NCBI GenBank assembly: GCA_046540795.1
Contig: JBKHEN010000014.1
Location: 1-29,922 of the forward strand
Origin: JAAAOH01 sp046540795
GTDB taxonomy: Bacteria > Spirochaetota > Spirochaetia > DSM-27196 > PWMO01
Reading direction: 5' to 3'
DNA length: 29,922 nt
Positions 21,946 through 29,534 of this stretch are shown piece by piece. Position 1 is the first letter of the stretch; the number at the start of each line of letters is the position of its first letter. Under the pieces are notes generated by a model, which was given only the letters and a program-made list of their open reading frames with translations, ran no database searches and was not told where the DNA came from. A program made the translations under genes and the position numbers.

Positions 21946-24795
21946 TTAGTGCAGCGCTCCCCAACTCGAGCCGGACTCTACGTTAACCCGGAGGGGCACC
22001 GAGAGCTCCACCGCGGCGGTCATCTCCTCGGCGATCATGTGCCCGACCTTCTCGCGCTCGGCGGCGGGGACCTCGAGAATCAGCTCATCGTGGACCTGCA
22101 GCAGGATCCGGCCCCGACTGCCCTGCTCCTCGAGCCGACGGTCGACGAGAAGCATGGCCTTCTTGACGATATCCGCCGCGGTCCCCTGAATCGGGGTGTT
22201 GACCGCAATCCGCTCGGCGGCGCTCTTCACCGTGCGATTCCGGGAGGTGATGTCCGGCACGGGCCGCTCTCGACCGAAGATGGTGCGAACCACGCCGCTT
22301 TTCTCGGCCTCCCTCACGGTGTTCTCCACGAACTCCTTGATCCGCGGGTACGTACGAAAATAGGCCTCGATGAACTGCTCCGCCTCGTTGCGAGAGATAT
22401 TGAGCTCCCGTGCGAGGCGAAACGACGACATGCCGTACATCACGCCGAAGTTGATGGTCTTTGCGATACGGCGTTGCGCGGCGGTGACCTCCTCCGCGGG
22501 CACGCCGAAGATGAGCGCGCCGGTTTCCCGGTGTACGTCCTTTCCTTCTCGGAAGGCGCGGGTGAGGCCCGGATCTCCGGAGAGGTGTGCAAGTACCACC
22601 AGCTCGATCTGGGAGTAGTCCGCGCTCACGAAGACCCGGCCTTCTTCCGGCACGAACGCCTCCCGGATCCGCCGCCCCTCTTCCTCGCGGATCGGGATGT
22701 TCTGCAGGTTGGGATCCTTGCTCGACAACCGTCCCGTAGCGGTACCGGTCTGGGTGAAATGCGTGTGCAGCCGGCCGGTCTCGGCGTTCACCAGCTTGGG
22801 AAGCGCCTCGACATAGGTGGAGCGGAGCTTGGACAGCATGCGATGCCGCAGCACCTTCTCCGGCACGGGGTCCTCACGAGCAAGCTCCTGAAGGACCGCC
22901 ACGTCGGTGGAGTAACCGGTCTTGGTCTTCTTCACCGGGGTGAGCTTGCGGTCGGTAAACAGCACCTCCTGTAGCTGGCGTGTGGAGGCGATGTTGAAGC
23001 GCCGGCCACAGAGCTCAAAGATCTCTTCCTCGATCTCCCCGAGATGTTCCTCGAGCTCCCGTGAATAGGCGCCGAGCATCTCCGTGTCGATGCGGATTCC
23101 GGCCAGCTCCATCTCGGCGAGTACGGGCACCAGGGGCATTTCCAGCTCGTAGAACAGCCGCTCGAAACCGCGTTCACGCAACCGGGGCTCAAAGACACCG
23201 AACAACCGATAGGTAATGTCGGCGTCCTCCGCGGCATAGCGGCTTGCCTCCTCGAGGGCCACCGTGTCGAACGCCGGAAGCGGCGTGCCGCGCCGGTGAT
23301 CGGGAAAGAGGTCTTTGTAGTGCACGGTGGAATAACCGAGGTGGCTCTGCGCGAGCTCGTCGAGACCGAAGGAGCTTGCCGTGGTATCGAGAAGCCAGGC
23401 GGCAATCATGGTATCGAAAGCGAGCGAGGCGAGGTGCACTCCCCAGCGCCTGAGCACCTTGTAGTCGTACTTGGCGTTCTGCGCCACCATCCGCAGGGAG
23501 GAATCCTCCAAAACCGGTTTGAGCCGCCGGCGTACTTCTTCCTCATCCAGCACCGGCCCCTCGGGCCCGTAGAGCGGCACGTAACAGGCCTCCCCGGGCC
23601 TCACCGACAGCGAGAAACCCACCGGGCGAGCCTTCAACGCATCGAGGCTGTCGGTCTCCGAGTCGAAGGCAAACCAACCCGCTTCCCGCACCGCCTCGAG
23701 CCGGCTGTCGAGCTCGCCGAGATCCCGCACCAGGGTGTAGGAGCCGGCCCGTGCGCTTCCGGCCGCCGGGCTTTCCTCCACGTCGGCCGGAGGCGGACCG
23801 AAGTCGAGCTCCCCCGCCGCCGAGCCGGCGGGCTCATCGGAGGCGGGGCTGTCGGCGGGCTCCTCCCGCACGTCGTCCGGCCCCGCATTGTCCGCCGCCG
23901 CCCGGCGCGCGGTCGCCGGGTCAATGCCGGCGCGGTGTGCGGCGGCGTCGGCGAGGGAGCGCATCCCTTCGCGCTCGAAATGCGGCAGGAGCGCGGCATA
24001 ATCGAGCCCGTGGAGCTCGAGATCCTCGGGCTCGCGATCGAGGGGCACGTCCCCTACCAGATCCACTAAGACGCGGCTCTCGAAGGCGCTGTCGCGGCCG
24101 GCTTCCAGCTTCTTGCGCCAACTCTCGGAGCCGACCTCATCGAGCCGGTCATATACGGCTGCGAGGCTGCCGAACTGCGTGAGGAGCTTGGCGGCGGTCT
24201 TCTCCCCGATTCCCTTCACTCCGGGAACGTTGTCGCTCGAATCCCCCACCAGGGCCAGATAGTCACCTACTTGCTCCGGATAGACGGACCATGTCTCGTA
24301 AATGCCCTCGCGGTCCAGCTCAGTGAAGTCGTTATGTTCCGGTTTCAGAACCCGCACCGTGTCGTCTACCAGCTGCAACAGGTCCTTGTCCCCGGAGACG
24401 AGATAGCACCGCCGTCCTTCGCTCCGACACCGCTTTGCAAGTGTTGCCATGATGTCGTCGGCCTCATAGCCGTTTACCCGCAGCGTCGGCACTCCGAACT
24501 CTGCGAGCATCTGCTCTATGATCCCGATCTGTTCATGGAGATCTTCCGGTGCCTCCTCTCTGTTGGCCTTGTAGGCAGCGTATCGCTCGTGACGGAAGGT
24601 CGGCGTTACCGAGTCCAGCACCACGGCGAAGTGCCGCGGCTCCCGCAGATCGAAAAGCCGAAACAGCGAGCGAAAGAACCCGAATACCGCGGAGGAGTTG
24701 CGTCCCTGCGGATTGCGCAGGGGATTCCGGATGAAGGCGAAATACGTGCGATAGGCAAGACCATACCCGTCGAGCAAATACAACGGCGAGCGCAT
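21946..24795 (-). CDS. polA: DNA polymerase I (5' nuclease, 3'-5' exonuclease, polymerase)
   Basis: 949 residues with all three domains. The 5' nuclease (1-290) shows YLLDGYGLAYRTYFA, EADDIMATLA, SGDKDLLQL and GDSSDNVPGVKGIGEKTA. A Pro/Ala/Glu-rich linker spans about 291-350. The 3'-5' exonuclease (about 352-540) keeps the proofreading acids D378 and E380 (FDSETD), D444 (AKYDYK) and D524 (YAAEDADITY). The polymerase domain has D726 (SADYSQIE), the O helix RRIAKTINFGVMYG (776-788) with F783, and D903 (VHDEL). It is thus a fully active, proofreading enzyme for gap filling and Okazaki processing. ATG 24795 follows TAAGGTG; a GTG two codons upstream is the alternative. It is 27 nt downstream of the flgN-like gene. 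Confidence 0.97.
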   Translation of the reverse strand: MRSPLYLLDGYGLAYRTYFAFIRNPLRNPQGRNSSAVFGFFRSLFRLFDLREPRHFAVVLDSVTPTFRHERYAAYKANREEAPEDLHEQIGIIEQMLAEFGVPTLRVNGYEADDIMATLAKRCRSEGRRCYLVSGDKDLLQLVDDTVRVLKPEHNDFTELDREGIYETWSVYPEQVGDYLALVGDSSDNVPGVKGIGEKTAAKLLTQFGSLAAVYDRLDEVGSESWRKKLEAGRDSAFESRVLVDLVGDVPLDREPEDLELHGLDYAALLPHFEREGMRSLADAAAHRAGIDPATARRAAADNAGPDDVREEPADSPASDEPAGSAAGELDFGPPPADVEESPAAGSARAGSYTLVRDLGELDSRLEAVREAGWFAFDSETDSLDALKARPVGFSLSVRPGEACYVPLYGPEGPVLDEEEVRRRLKPVLEDSSLRMVAQNAKYDYKVLRRWGVHLASLAFDTMIAAWLLDTTASSFGLDELAQSHLGYSTVHYKDLFPDHRRGTPLPAFDTVALEEASRYAAEDADITYRLFGVFEPRLRERGFERLFYELEMPLVPVLAEMELAGIRIDTEMLGAYSRELEEHLGEIEEEIFELCGRRFNIASTRQLQEVLFTDRKLTPVKKTKTGYSTDVAVLQELAREDPVPEKVLRHRMLSKLRSTYVEALPKLVNAETGRLHTHFTQTGTATGRLSSKDPNLQNIPIREEEGRRIREAFVPEEGRVFVSADYSQIELVVLAHLSGDPGLTRAFREGKDVHRETGALIFGVPAEEVTAAQRRIAKTINFGVMYGMSSFRLARELNISRNEAEQFIEAYFRTYPRIKEFVENTVREAEKSGVVRTIFGRERPVPDITSRNRTVKSAAERIAVNTPIQGTAADIVKKAMLLVDRRLEEQGSRGRILLQVHDELILEVPAAEREKVGHMIAEEMTAAVELSVPLRVNVESGSSWGALH

Positions 24796-24822
24796 GGTCA
24801 CCTTATAACACGAATGGAGCGT

Positions 24823-25263
24823 CTATGTCGTTATGTCCACCAGCCCGGAAGCTGCCGGTGCATAGAGAGAGCGCCGAGGTGCCGGAGTTCGGGCTTGCTG
24901 CATTTCGCCCTTCAGCTCTTCGATGCGCTCACGCAGCAACGCACGGTTGTGGCGATTGCGCGCCAGCACCTGCTCCCGGAGTCTGCCAAGCGAATCCCTG
25001 AGCGGGGGGATGACCTGTTCCCCTTGGGGATACGCCGAGCGATAGAGGCTTTGGAGGGGCCGTATAACCTTGCCGAATGCCTGTATCTCCTCCAGCACCG
25101 AGGTCTCGAGCTTCGCATAGTCGTAGAGCGCTTCCACGTCACGCGCACGAATGGCCTCTTCCTGCTTGTCGAGGATATCGAGATACTGCTGAAACTTTGA
25201 ACGCTGCTCGGTAAGCATGTCTCGGAGTCTGTGCAGCAACGCCAGTCGTTCCGTATAATCCAT
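24823..25263 (-). CDS. FlgN-like flagellar export chaperone (probable)
   Basis: 146 residues, almost entirely helical with two long amphipathic stretches (about 1-75 and 85-122), the shape of FlgN proteins that escort hook-filament junction proteins to the export gate. KQEEAIRARDVEALYDYAKLE followed by VLEEIQAFGK resembles the FlgN repeat of a helix, a short acidic turn and a second helix. The C-terminal tail (PAASGLVDITT) is unordered. It follows fliS by 9 nt with an excellent GAGGAGG ribosome binding site spanning the gap, which supports a flagellar role. Sequence similarity in such short helical proteins is weak, so FliT or another coiled-coil chaperone is possible. Confidence 0.6.
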   Translation of the reverse strand: MDYTERLALLHRLRDMLTEQRSKFQQYLDILDKQEEAIRARDVEALYDYAKLETSVLEEIQAFGKVIRPLQSLYRSAYPQGEQVIPPLRDSLGRLREQVLARNRHNRALLRERIEELKGEMQQARTPAPRRSLYAPAASGLVDITT

Positions 25264-25272
25264 GTGGCCTCC

Positions 25273-25707
25273 TCACCCCGAGATGTTCAGCCCCTGCCGG
25301 GACCCACCGCCTGCGCGCTGATCCCCGAAGCTGCGCGCCACTTCTTCCCAGGCCTCCCGCAAGCTCTCCACGAGGGGGCGCACCTCCGCAAGATAGGAAA
25401 CGTCTTTCTTCATGTTCGCCTCCATCAGCTGCCTGTTGAAGTACATGTAGAGGCTGAACAGGTTCTGCGCCACCTCACCTCCGTTGTCGAAATCAAGGGA
25501 GGTCATGAGCTCGGTGAAGATGTCCTGCGCCTTGCAGATTGCATTGTGTATGTGATCCAAGCGACGAGTCCCGGATTCCAGCCCCGCCTGTGCCGCGTCG
25601 ATCTGTCGCAGAGCTTCATCATAGAGCATGACGATGATCTGGCCCTGGCTTGCCGTCTTGATGCGTGTTTGTTTGTAGGCGTTTACGGGGTTGGGATTAT
25701 AGCCCAT
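25273..25707 (-). CDS. fliS: Flagellar secretion chaperone FliS
   Basis: Binds the C-terminus of flagellin in the cytoplasm and prevents premature polymerisation before export. 144 residues from ATG 25707. The N-terminus NPVNAYKQTRIKTASQGQIIVMLYDEALRQI is the classic FliS start, followed by HIHNAICKAQDIFTELMTSLD and FSLYMYFNRQLMEANMKKD, and a helical C-terminus with EVRPLVESLREAWEEV. ATG is preceded by GGAGGTG; a GTG two codons upstream is less likely. It is the first gene of a run with flgN-like, polA, coaE and the SPOR gene. Confidence 0.95.
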   Translation of the reverse strand: MGYNPNPVNAYKQTRIKTASQGQIIVMLYDEALRQIDAAQAGLESGTRRLDHIHNAICKAQDIFTELMTSLDFDNGGEVAQNLFSLYMYFNRQLMEANMKKDVSYLAEVRPLVESLREAWEEVARSFGDQRAGGGSRQGLNISG

Positions 25708-25720
25708 GGTCACCTCCAGA

Positions 25721-25749
25721 AGTGTATTCCATCCTCCGAATCATCGCAA
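25721..25749 (-). promoter_or_regulatory. Sigma70-like promoter of the fliS-polA-coaE cluster
   Basis: Minus strand TTGCGA (25744-25749), 17-nt spacer, TACACT (25721-25726). It fits entirely in the 43-nt gap after the beta-propeller gene and gives a short leader containing GGAGGTG. It is not a sigma28-type flagellar promoter. Confidence 0.5.
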
Positions 25750-25750
25750 G

Positions 25751-28078
25751 CTATCGGGCGTTTTCGATCAGTTCGGACACCGGAACGATTTCGTATCCTC
25801 TCTCTGAGAGACGCTCGATCAGTAGATCGAGCTTGTCGAAAAGATAATCGTCTCTCCCTACGTACGGAGTATCTTCACCGGGGATACCCACACGCATTGC
25901 GATGATGGAGCCCGGCTTCTTCTCACGCAGGATACGCTCCACGATCTGGGCACTCGTTCGATACAAGCCGGCCAGATCGCTATCCTGCGTGTGAGGTACC
26001 CAGTCGAGCGAATCCACGTCACGTCCGACGTAGGTATAGTTCATCTCTCGCGACGCCTCTATGATGACCGGGCTTACCGAGTAGTACGGTGCGTGCCACA
26101 GGAGCGACAGCTCCGCGCCGGTGGCGTCGAAGTATTCGTCCTCGTTTTTCGCAAGGCCTTCCTTGATGAACTCCTCGGTGATTTCGAACCGGGCGTCGGT
26201 CATATCGAAATAAGTATAGAAGAGCGATCCCACCTCGTGACCGGAGTCCGCGATCTCCTGCACCGCTCCGGGATGGCGGCGAATGAACTCGCCGTTCACG
26301 AAAAACGTTGCCCGGATATCGTAGTCCTCGAGGGTACCGAGTATGGTGGTCAGCCCTTCCACCGAGTCTATTGCATTGAACGTGAACGCCACCTCCCGAG
26401 CCCGGGTGCGGCTGCCGTGGACGAAGTTCCGGAAGTCTACCTCACGGCCCTCCTCGGGCAACGGTTCATAGCGCCGGCTCGGGGCCGCGAAGAGCCGCCG
26501 GGTTCCCGGCTCCTCGGTATCCCGGACCATGACGATGTTGCGGTAGCTGCCGGAATCGAAGCTCTCGAGGTAAACCCGGTAGCGTTCGGATTGCACCCGC
26601 GGTCCACGCACCGCAAATCGCTCCGCCGGCTCAAATGCCCCGTCGCGGTAGTGATAGCTCTCCCCGCGGGACTGCACGAGAACCTCTGCGGAGTCCTCGC
26701 CGAAACCGTAGCCGTCCGGTTGCGAGAGCGCGATGAGTTGTCGCTCCTGCTCTCCGCTCTCCTCCCCGAGCCGGACGCGCTCGATACGATGCATCCCGCC
26801 TATCACGAGCTCATCATCGCCGGTCCAGATCAGATGTAGCGGCCGCCGGTGCTCCACGGTGTGCCGCGTTTCCCATGACTCATAGTCCCGTACTTCCACG
26901 CGGTCGGGAAACAGAAGCGCTACCGTCCGATCATCCGGGGACAGCACCATGTCCCGGGGTCCTCTCGTCTCGAGCTCCTCCACCTCGGTATCCTCCGGTC
27001 CCGAGGGAACCGACATGCGATAGAGGCGAGTGCGTCTACCGCCTCCCTCGGCGCTCTCGGTGAGGAGGGTGAGCGTCCCTATCCCCGACCATGCCACCCG
27101 TTTCACCCGGGTGTTCCGGGGCAAGAAGAGATACGGCGAGCTCACCGTCGATCCGGTGGAGAAGAAGTCGTCGCCTGCAAGACGCAGGAGAAACACATTG
27201 CGCCCGCCCTTCTCGAGGAGAAGCGACCGCCGGTCAGGGGCAACGTGGAAGTCGTCGAAGTTCGGATCGAAACGGAACGGGAGAGTTCCGATGACCTCAC
27301 CGACCTCCAACAGCTGCCGATACAGGGCCCGCGGGAAGAGCTCAACACCCCGAGCCCGGTAGACCAGAGAGCCGGAGATGTAATAGAGGGTCCCCTCTTC
27401 CCCCCACACAGCGTTTCGAACGGTCCCCGTGCCGAGCTCTCGCAGCTCCTCACCCATCACCCGGTTCTCCACCAGCTGATCGAGGGAGTAGTAGTAGAGC
27501 GTTTGGGACTTGTGATAGACGAAGGCTTGCGAGTCGGGCGCCCATTTCACCGGTGGCCCCGACACGTCGAGGTCCACGTTGCGGCTGATGACGGTTTCCT
27601 CGCCCGACTCCCGGTCACGAAGCACGAGGCGGCCGCTTGCGGCTCCGTCCTCCCGCGCGAAAAGCACATAGCGGCCGTCGGGAGACGTCCGTGCCGGCGC
27701 GATGTGCCCGGAGCGGATCTCGTCACCGTTTACGAACGCCGGCATGTCCTCAACCGGCTCGAGGGGACCCCGTGCACCGTCGGAACGAAACACCCCGTAG
27801 CGGTTCTGCAGCTGAATTTCCCCGGTCTCCGGGAGCACGGTCATGTACTCCGGGAAGTGCGTGAGCTGTGTGAGCTCTCCGGTCTCCGCGTCAGCGAGGA
27901 ACAGAGTCCGGTAGCGCCCGACATCGGGGGCATCGGAGGTTGAGCGAAACAGCAGCCGTTCGTCCGGCGCGATATCGAGCCCGGAGAAGGTCGTCTCGGC
28001 ATGGACCGAGGCCGCCGCCAGTACGATCAGCAGGACTACCGTTGCCGTGCGTTTCGGCCTTCGCAACACACTCGCCAT
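25751..28078 (-). CDS. Exported beta-propeller protein with degenerate NodB-like (polysaccharide deacetylase) domain
   Basis: 775 residues. Signal peptide at 1-28 (TATVVLLIVLAAASVHA). Residues about 30-540 are beta-rich with repeated DxxTGE and SPDxRxxxF-like segments, as in TolB/WD40-type propellers. Residues about 555-770 align with the NodB fold: VAFTFNAID, then IRATFFVNGEFIRRHP, SGHEVGS, DSLDWVP and GYEIVPVSEL. However, the catalytic motifs are altered: TFDD is TFNA (N568, A569), the metal histidines of HxxxH are L619 and Y623, RPPYG is HAPYY, and LxH is AMR (R729). A sugar-binding or structural role outside the cytoplasm is likelier than deacetylase activity. The start ATG 28078 is 71 nt after phoH; no Shine-Dalgarno is seen. 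Confidence 0.82.
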   Translation of the reverse strand: MASVLRRPKRTATVVLLIVLAAASVHAETTFSGLDIAPDERLLFRSTSDAPDVGRYRTLFLADAETGELTQLTHFPEYMTVLPETGEIQLQNRYGVFRSDGARGPLEPVEDMPAFVNGDEIRSGHIAPARTSPDGRYVLFAREDGAASGRLVLRDRESGEETVISRNVDLDVSGPPVKWAPDSQAFVYHKSQTLYYYSLDQLVENRVMGEELRELGTGTVRNAVWGEEGTLYYISGSLVYRARGVELFPRALYRQLLEVGEVIGTLPFRFDPNFDDFHVAPDRRSLLLEKGGRNVFLLRLAGDDFFSTGSTVSSPYLFLPRNTRVKRVAWSGIGTLTLLTESAEGGGRRTRLYRMSVPSGPEDTEVEELETRGPRDMVLSPDDRTVALLFPDRVEVRDYESWETRHTVEHRRPLHLIWTGDDELVIGGMHRIERVRLGEESGEQERQLIALSQPDGYGFGEDSAEVLVQSRGESYHYRDGAFEPAERFAVRGPRVQSERYRVYLESFDSGSYRNIVMVRDTEEPGTRRLFAAPSRRYEPLPEEGREVDFRNFVHGSRTRAREVAFTFNAIDSVEGLTTILGTLEDYDIRATFFVNGEFIRRHPGAVQEIADSGHEVGSLFYTYFDMTDARFEITEEFIKEGLAKNEDEYFDATGAELSLLWHAPYYSVSPVIIEASREMNYTYVGRDVDSLDWVPHTQDSDLAGLYRTSAQIVERILREKKPGSIIAMRVGIPGEDTPYVGRDDYLFDKLDLLIERLSERGYEIVPVSELIENAR

Positions 28079-28149
28079 TTCTGTTCTAGTCTCGGCATGA
28101 GGGGACGATTGCTGTAATGACGCGGCCGCGATTTTCACGCCCCGAGGCC

Positions 28150-29463
28150 TCACAACAGCTCGGCGGCCAGCTCCGCCAAACGGCTACGCTCCGAGCGGCT
28201 GAGCGTTACGTGCCCGAAGAGGTCCTGTCCCTTGAACGTCTCCACCAGGAAGGAGAGCCCGTTGGAGTTGGCGTCCAGATAGGGGCTATCTATCTGGTAG
28301 GGATCTCCGGTGAGCACCAGCTTGGAGTCCTCACCGGCGCGGGAGACGATCGTCTTAATCTCGTGGGGACTGAGGTTCTGAGCCTCGTCTATGATGATGA
28401 ACTGGCCGGGAAGGGATCGGCCCCGAATGTAGGACAGAGCCTCGAGCTCGATGACCCGATTGTTGATGAGCTGCTCCGCGTTCTTGATGTTCTGTTTGCG
28501 GTAAACCGAGAGCACGTACTCCAGATTGTCGAACAGCGGCTCCATCCAATGAGAGAGCTTCTCGTTCTTAGCCCCCGGCAGATAGCCGATGTCCTTCCCG
28601 AGAGGAATGACCGGCCGGCTTATGAGGACCCGGGAGTAGAGCCGATCCTCCAGGGTCATACGCAGCCCTGCGGCAAGCGCAAGGAGCGTCTTGCCCGTTC
28701 CCGCCTTGCCGACCAGGCTTACCAGGTTAACCGCCGGGTCGAGGAGCACTTCGAACGCCATGCGCTGCTCGTCGTTCAGGGGTCGCACCCCGGCCACCGA
28801 AGGCATCTTGTGATCGACGTAACGCAACATACCTTCCTGAGCGTCATAGCGGGCAAGGAGACGTTCCCCGGCATTGTGGTCACGCAGCACGATGAAGTGA
28901 TTGGGCGGCAGCACCTCGTTCCACGGCAACCGCCGTTCCCGGGTGAGCTGTTCCACGGTCCCGCTTGCCGCATCGAGGGTAGTATAGCCCGCATAGAGCT
29001 TGTCGATGTTGACCTTCTGCTTTTCGTAATCCACCGCCTTCAGACCCAGTGCGGTGGCTTTCACCCGTGCGTTGATGTCCTTGGAGACGAAAAACACCCG
29101 TTTTCCCTCGAGCTGCATCTGGTAGGCGGTGAGGATGATCTTGTTGTCCGCGCTGTCGTGGAGCAGGTCGGTCGGCATGCGGTCCGGGTCCGAGAGGACG
29201 ACCCGGAGAATGGAACCGTTCTCTATTTTGACCCCTTCGCTGAGAGGACCGTGCTTGCCCGCCTGATCGAGGAACCGAATGGCATGACGCGCATTACGAC
29301 CGCGCTCGTCGCTGAATGTCTTCAGCCGATCGAGCTCCTCGAGCACCCACAGGGGGACCACCACCTCGTTATTGTGGAAGCTCAGGATCGCGTCGGGCCT
29401 GTGGATCAGCACGTTCGTGTCGATAACGAAAGTCTTGAGCTCTCCCTTCTCCGAATGACTCAT
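28150..29463 (-). CDS. PhoH-family protein with N-terminal PIN domain (PhoH2 type)
   Basis: 437 residues combining a PIN ribonuclease domain with a PhoH-type P-loop ATPase; such fusions act as RNA helicase/ribonucleases in mycobacteria. PIN domain (about 9-145): FVIDTNVLIH (D15), LEELDRLK (E43), DSADNKIILTA (D106) and FVSKDINARVKA (D129) are the expected metal-binding acids. ATPase (about 225-435): GKAGTGKT (252-259) for Walker A, FIIIDEAQN (355-363) for Walker B, and LTGDPYQID further on. The ATG at 29463 is 10 nt after a TATACT box. It is divergent from the XPB gene. RNA decay or stress response is inferred from the family. Confidence 0.92.
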   Translation of the reverse strand: MSHSEKGELKTFVIDTNVLIHRPDAILSFHNNEVVVPLWVLEELDRLKTFSDERGRNARHAIRFLDQAGKHGPLSEGVKIENGSILRVVLSDPDRMPTDLLHDSADNKIILTAYQMQLEGKRVFFVSKDINARVKATALGLKAVDYEKQKVNIDKLYAGYTTLDAASGTVEQLTRERRLPWNEVLPPNHFIVLRDHNAGERLLARYDAQEGMLRYVDHKMPSVAGVRPLNDEQRMAFEVLLDPAVNLVSLVGKAGTGKTLLALAAGLRMTLEDRLYSRVLISRPVIPLGKDIGYLPGAKNEKLSHWMEPLFDNLEYVLSVYRKQNIKNAEQLINNRVIELEALSYIRGRSLPGQFIIIDEAQNLSPHEIKTIVSRAGEDSKLVLTGDPYQIDSPYLDANSNGLSFLVETFKGQDLFGHVTLSRSERSRLAELAAELL

Positions 29464-29473
29464 CTCGATCGTC

Positions 29474-29502
29474 AGTATAGCGCAGACGAGTCGCTATTGC
29501 AC
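29474..29502 (-). promoter_or_regulatory. Promoter of phoH, sharing its -35 with XPB gene
   Basis: Minus strand GTGCAA (29497-29502), 17-nt spacer, TATACT (29474-29479), 10 nt before ATG 29463. The -10 matches five of six consensus bases; the -35 is weak. Confidence 0.42.
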
Positions 29503-29526
29503 CCGGCGGGAGCATTTCACTATGAT
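29497..29526 (+). promoter_or_regulatory. Start-proximal promoter of XPB-type helicase gene
   Basis: TTGCAC (29497-29502), 18-nt spacer, TATGAT (29521-29526), ending 8 nt before ATG 29535. No Shine-Dalgarno is present. The -35 hexamer is the same six base pairs proposed for phoH on the other strand. Confidence 0.42.
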
Positions 29527-29534
29527 GGGCCTCC

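Noticed and set aside
20536..22974. Long plus-strand open frame (812 codons) opposite the SPOR, coaE and polA genes
   Set aside because: It crosses three well-conserved genes on the other strand, has no recognisable domain, and has the His/Arg/Gly-rich look of an antisense frame in GC-rich DNA.
28083..28088. TAGAAC as a start-proximal -10 box for the beta-propeller gene
   Set aside because: Only 4 nt separate it from ATG 28078 and no -35-like hexamer occurs at 16-18 nt.
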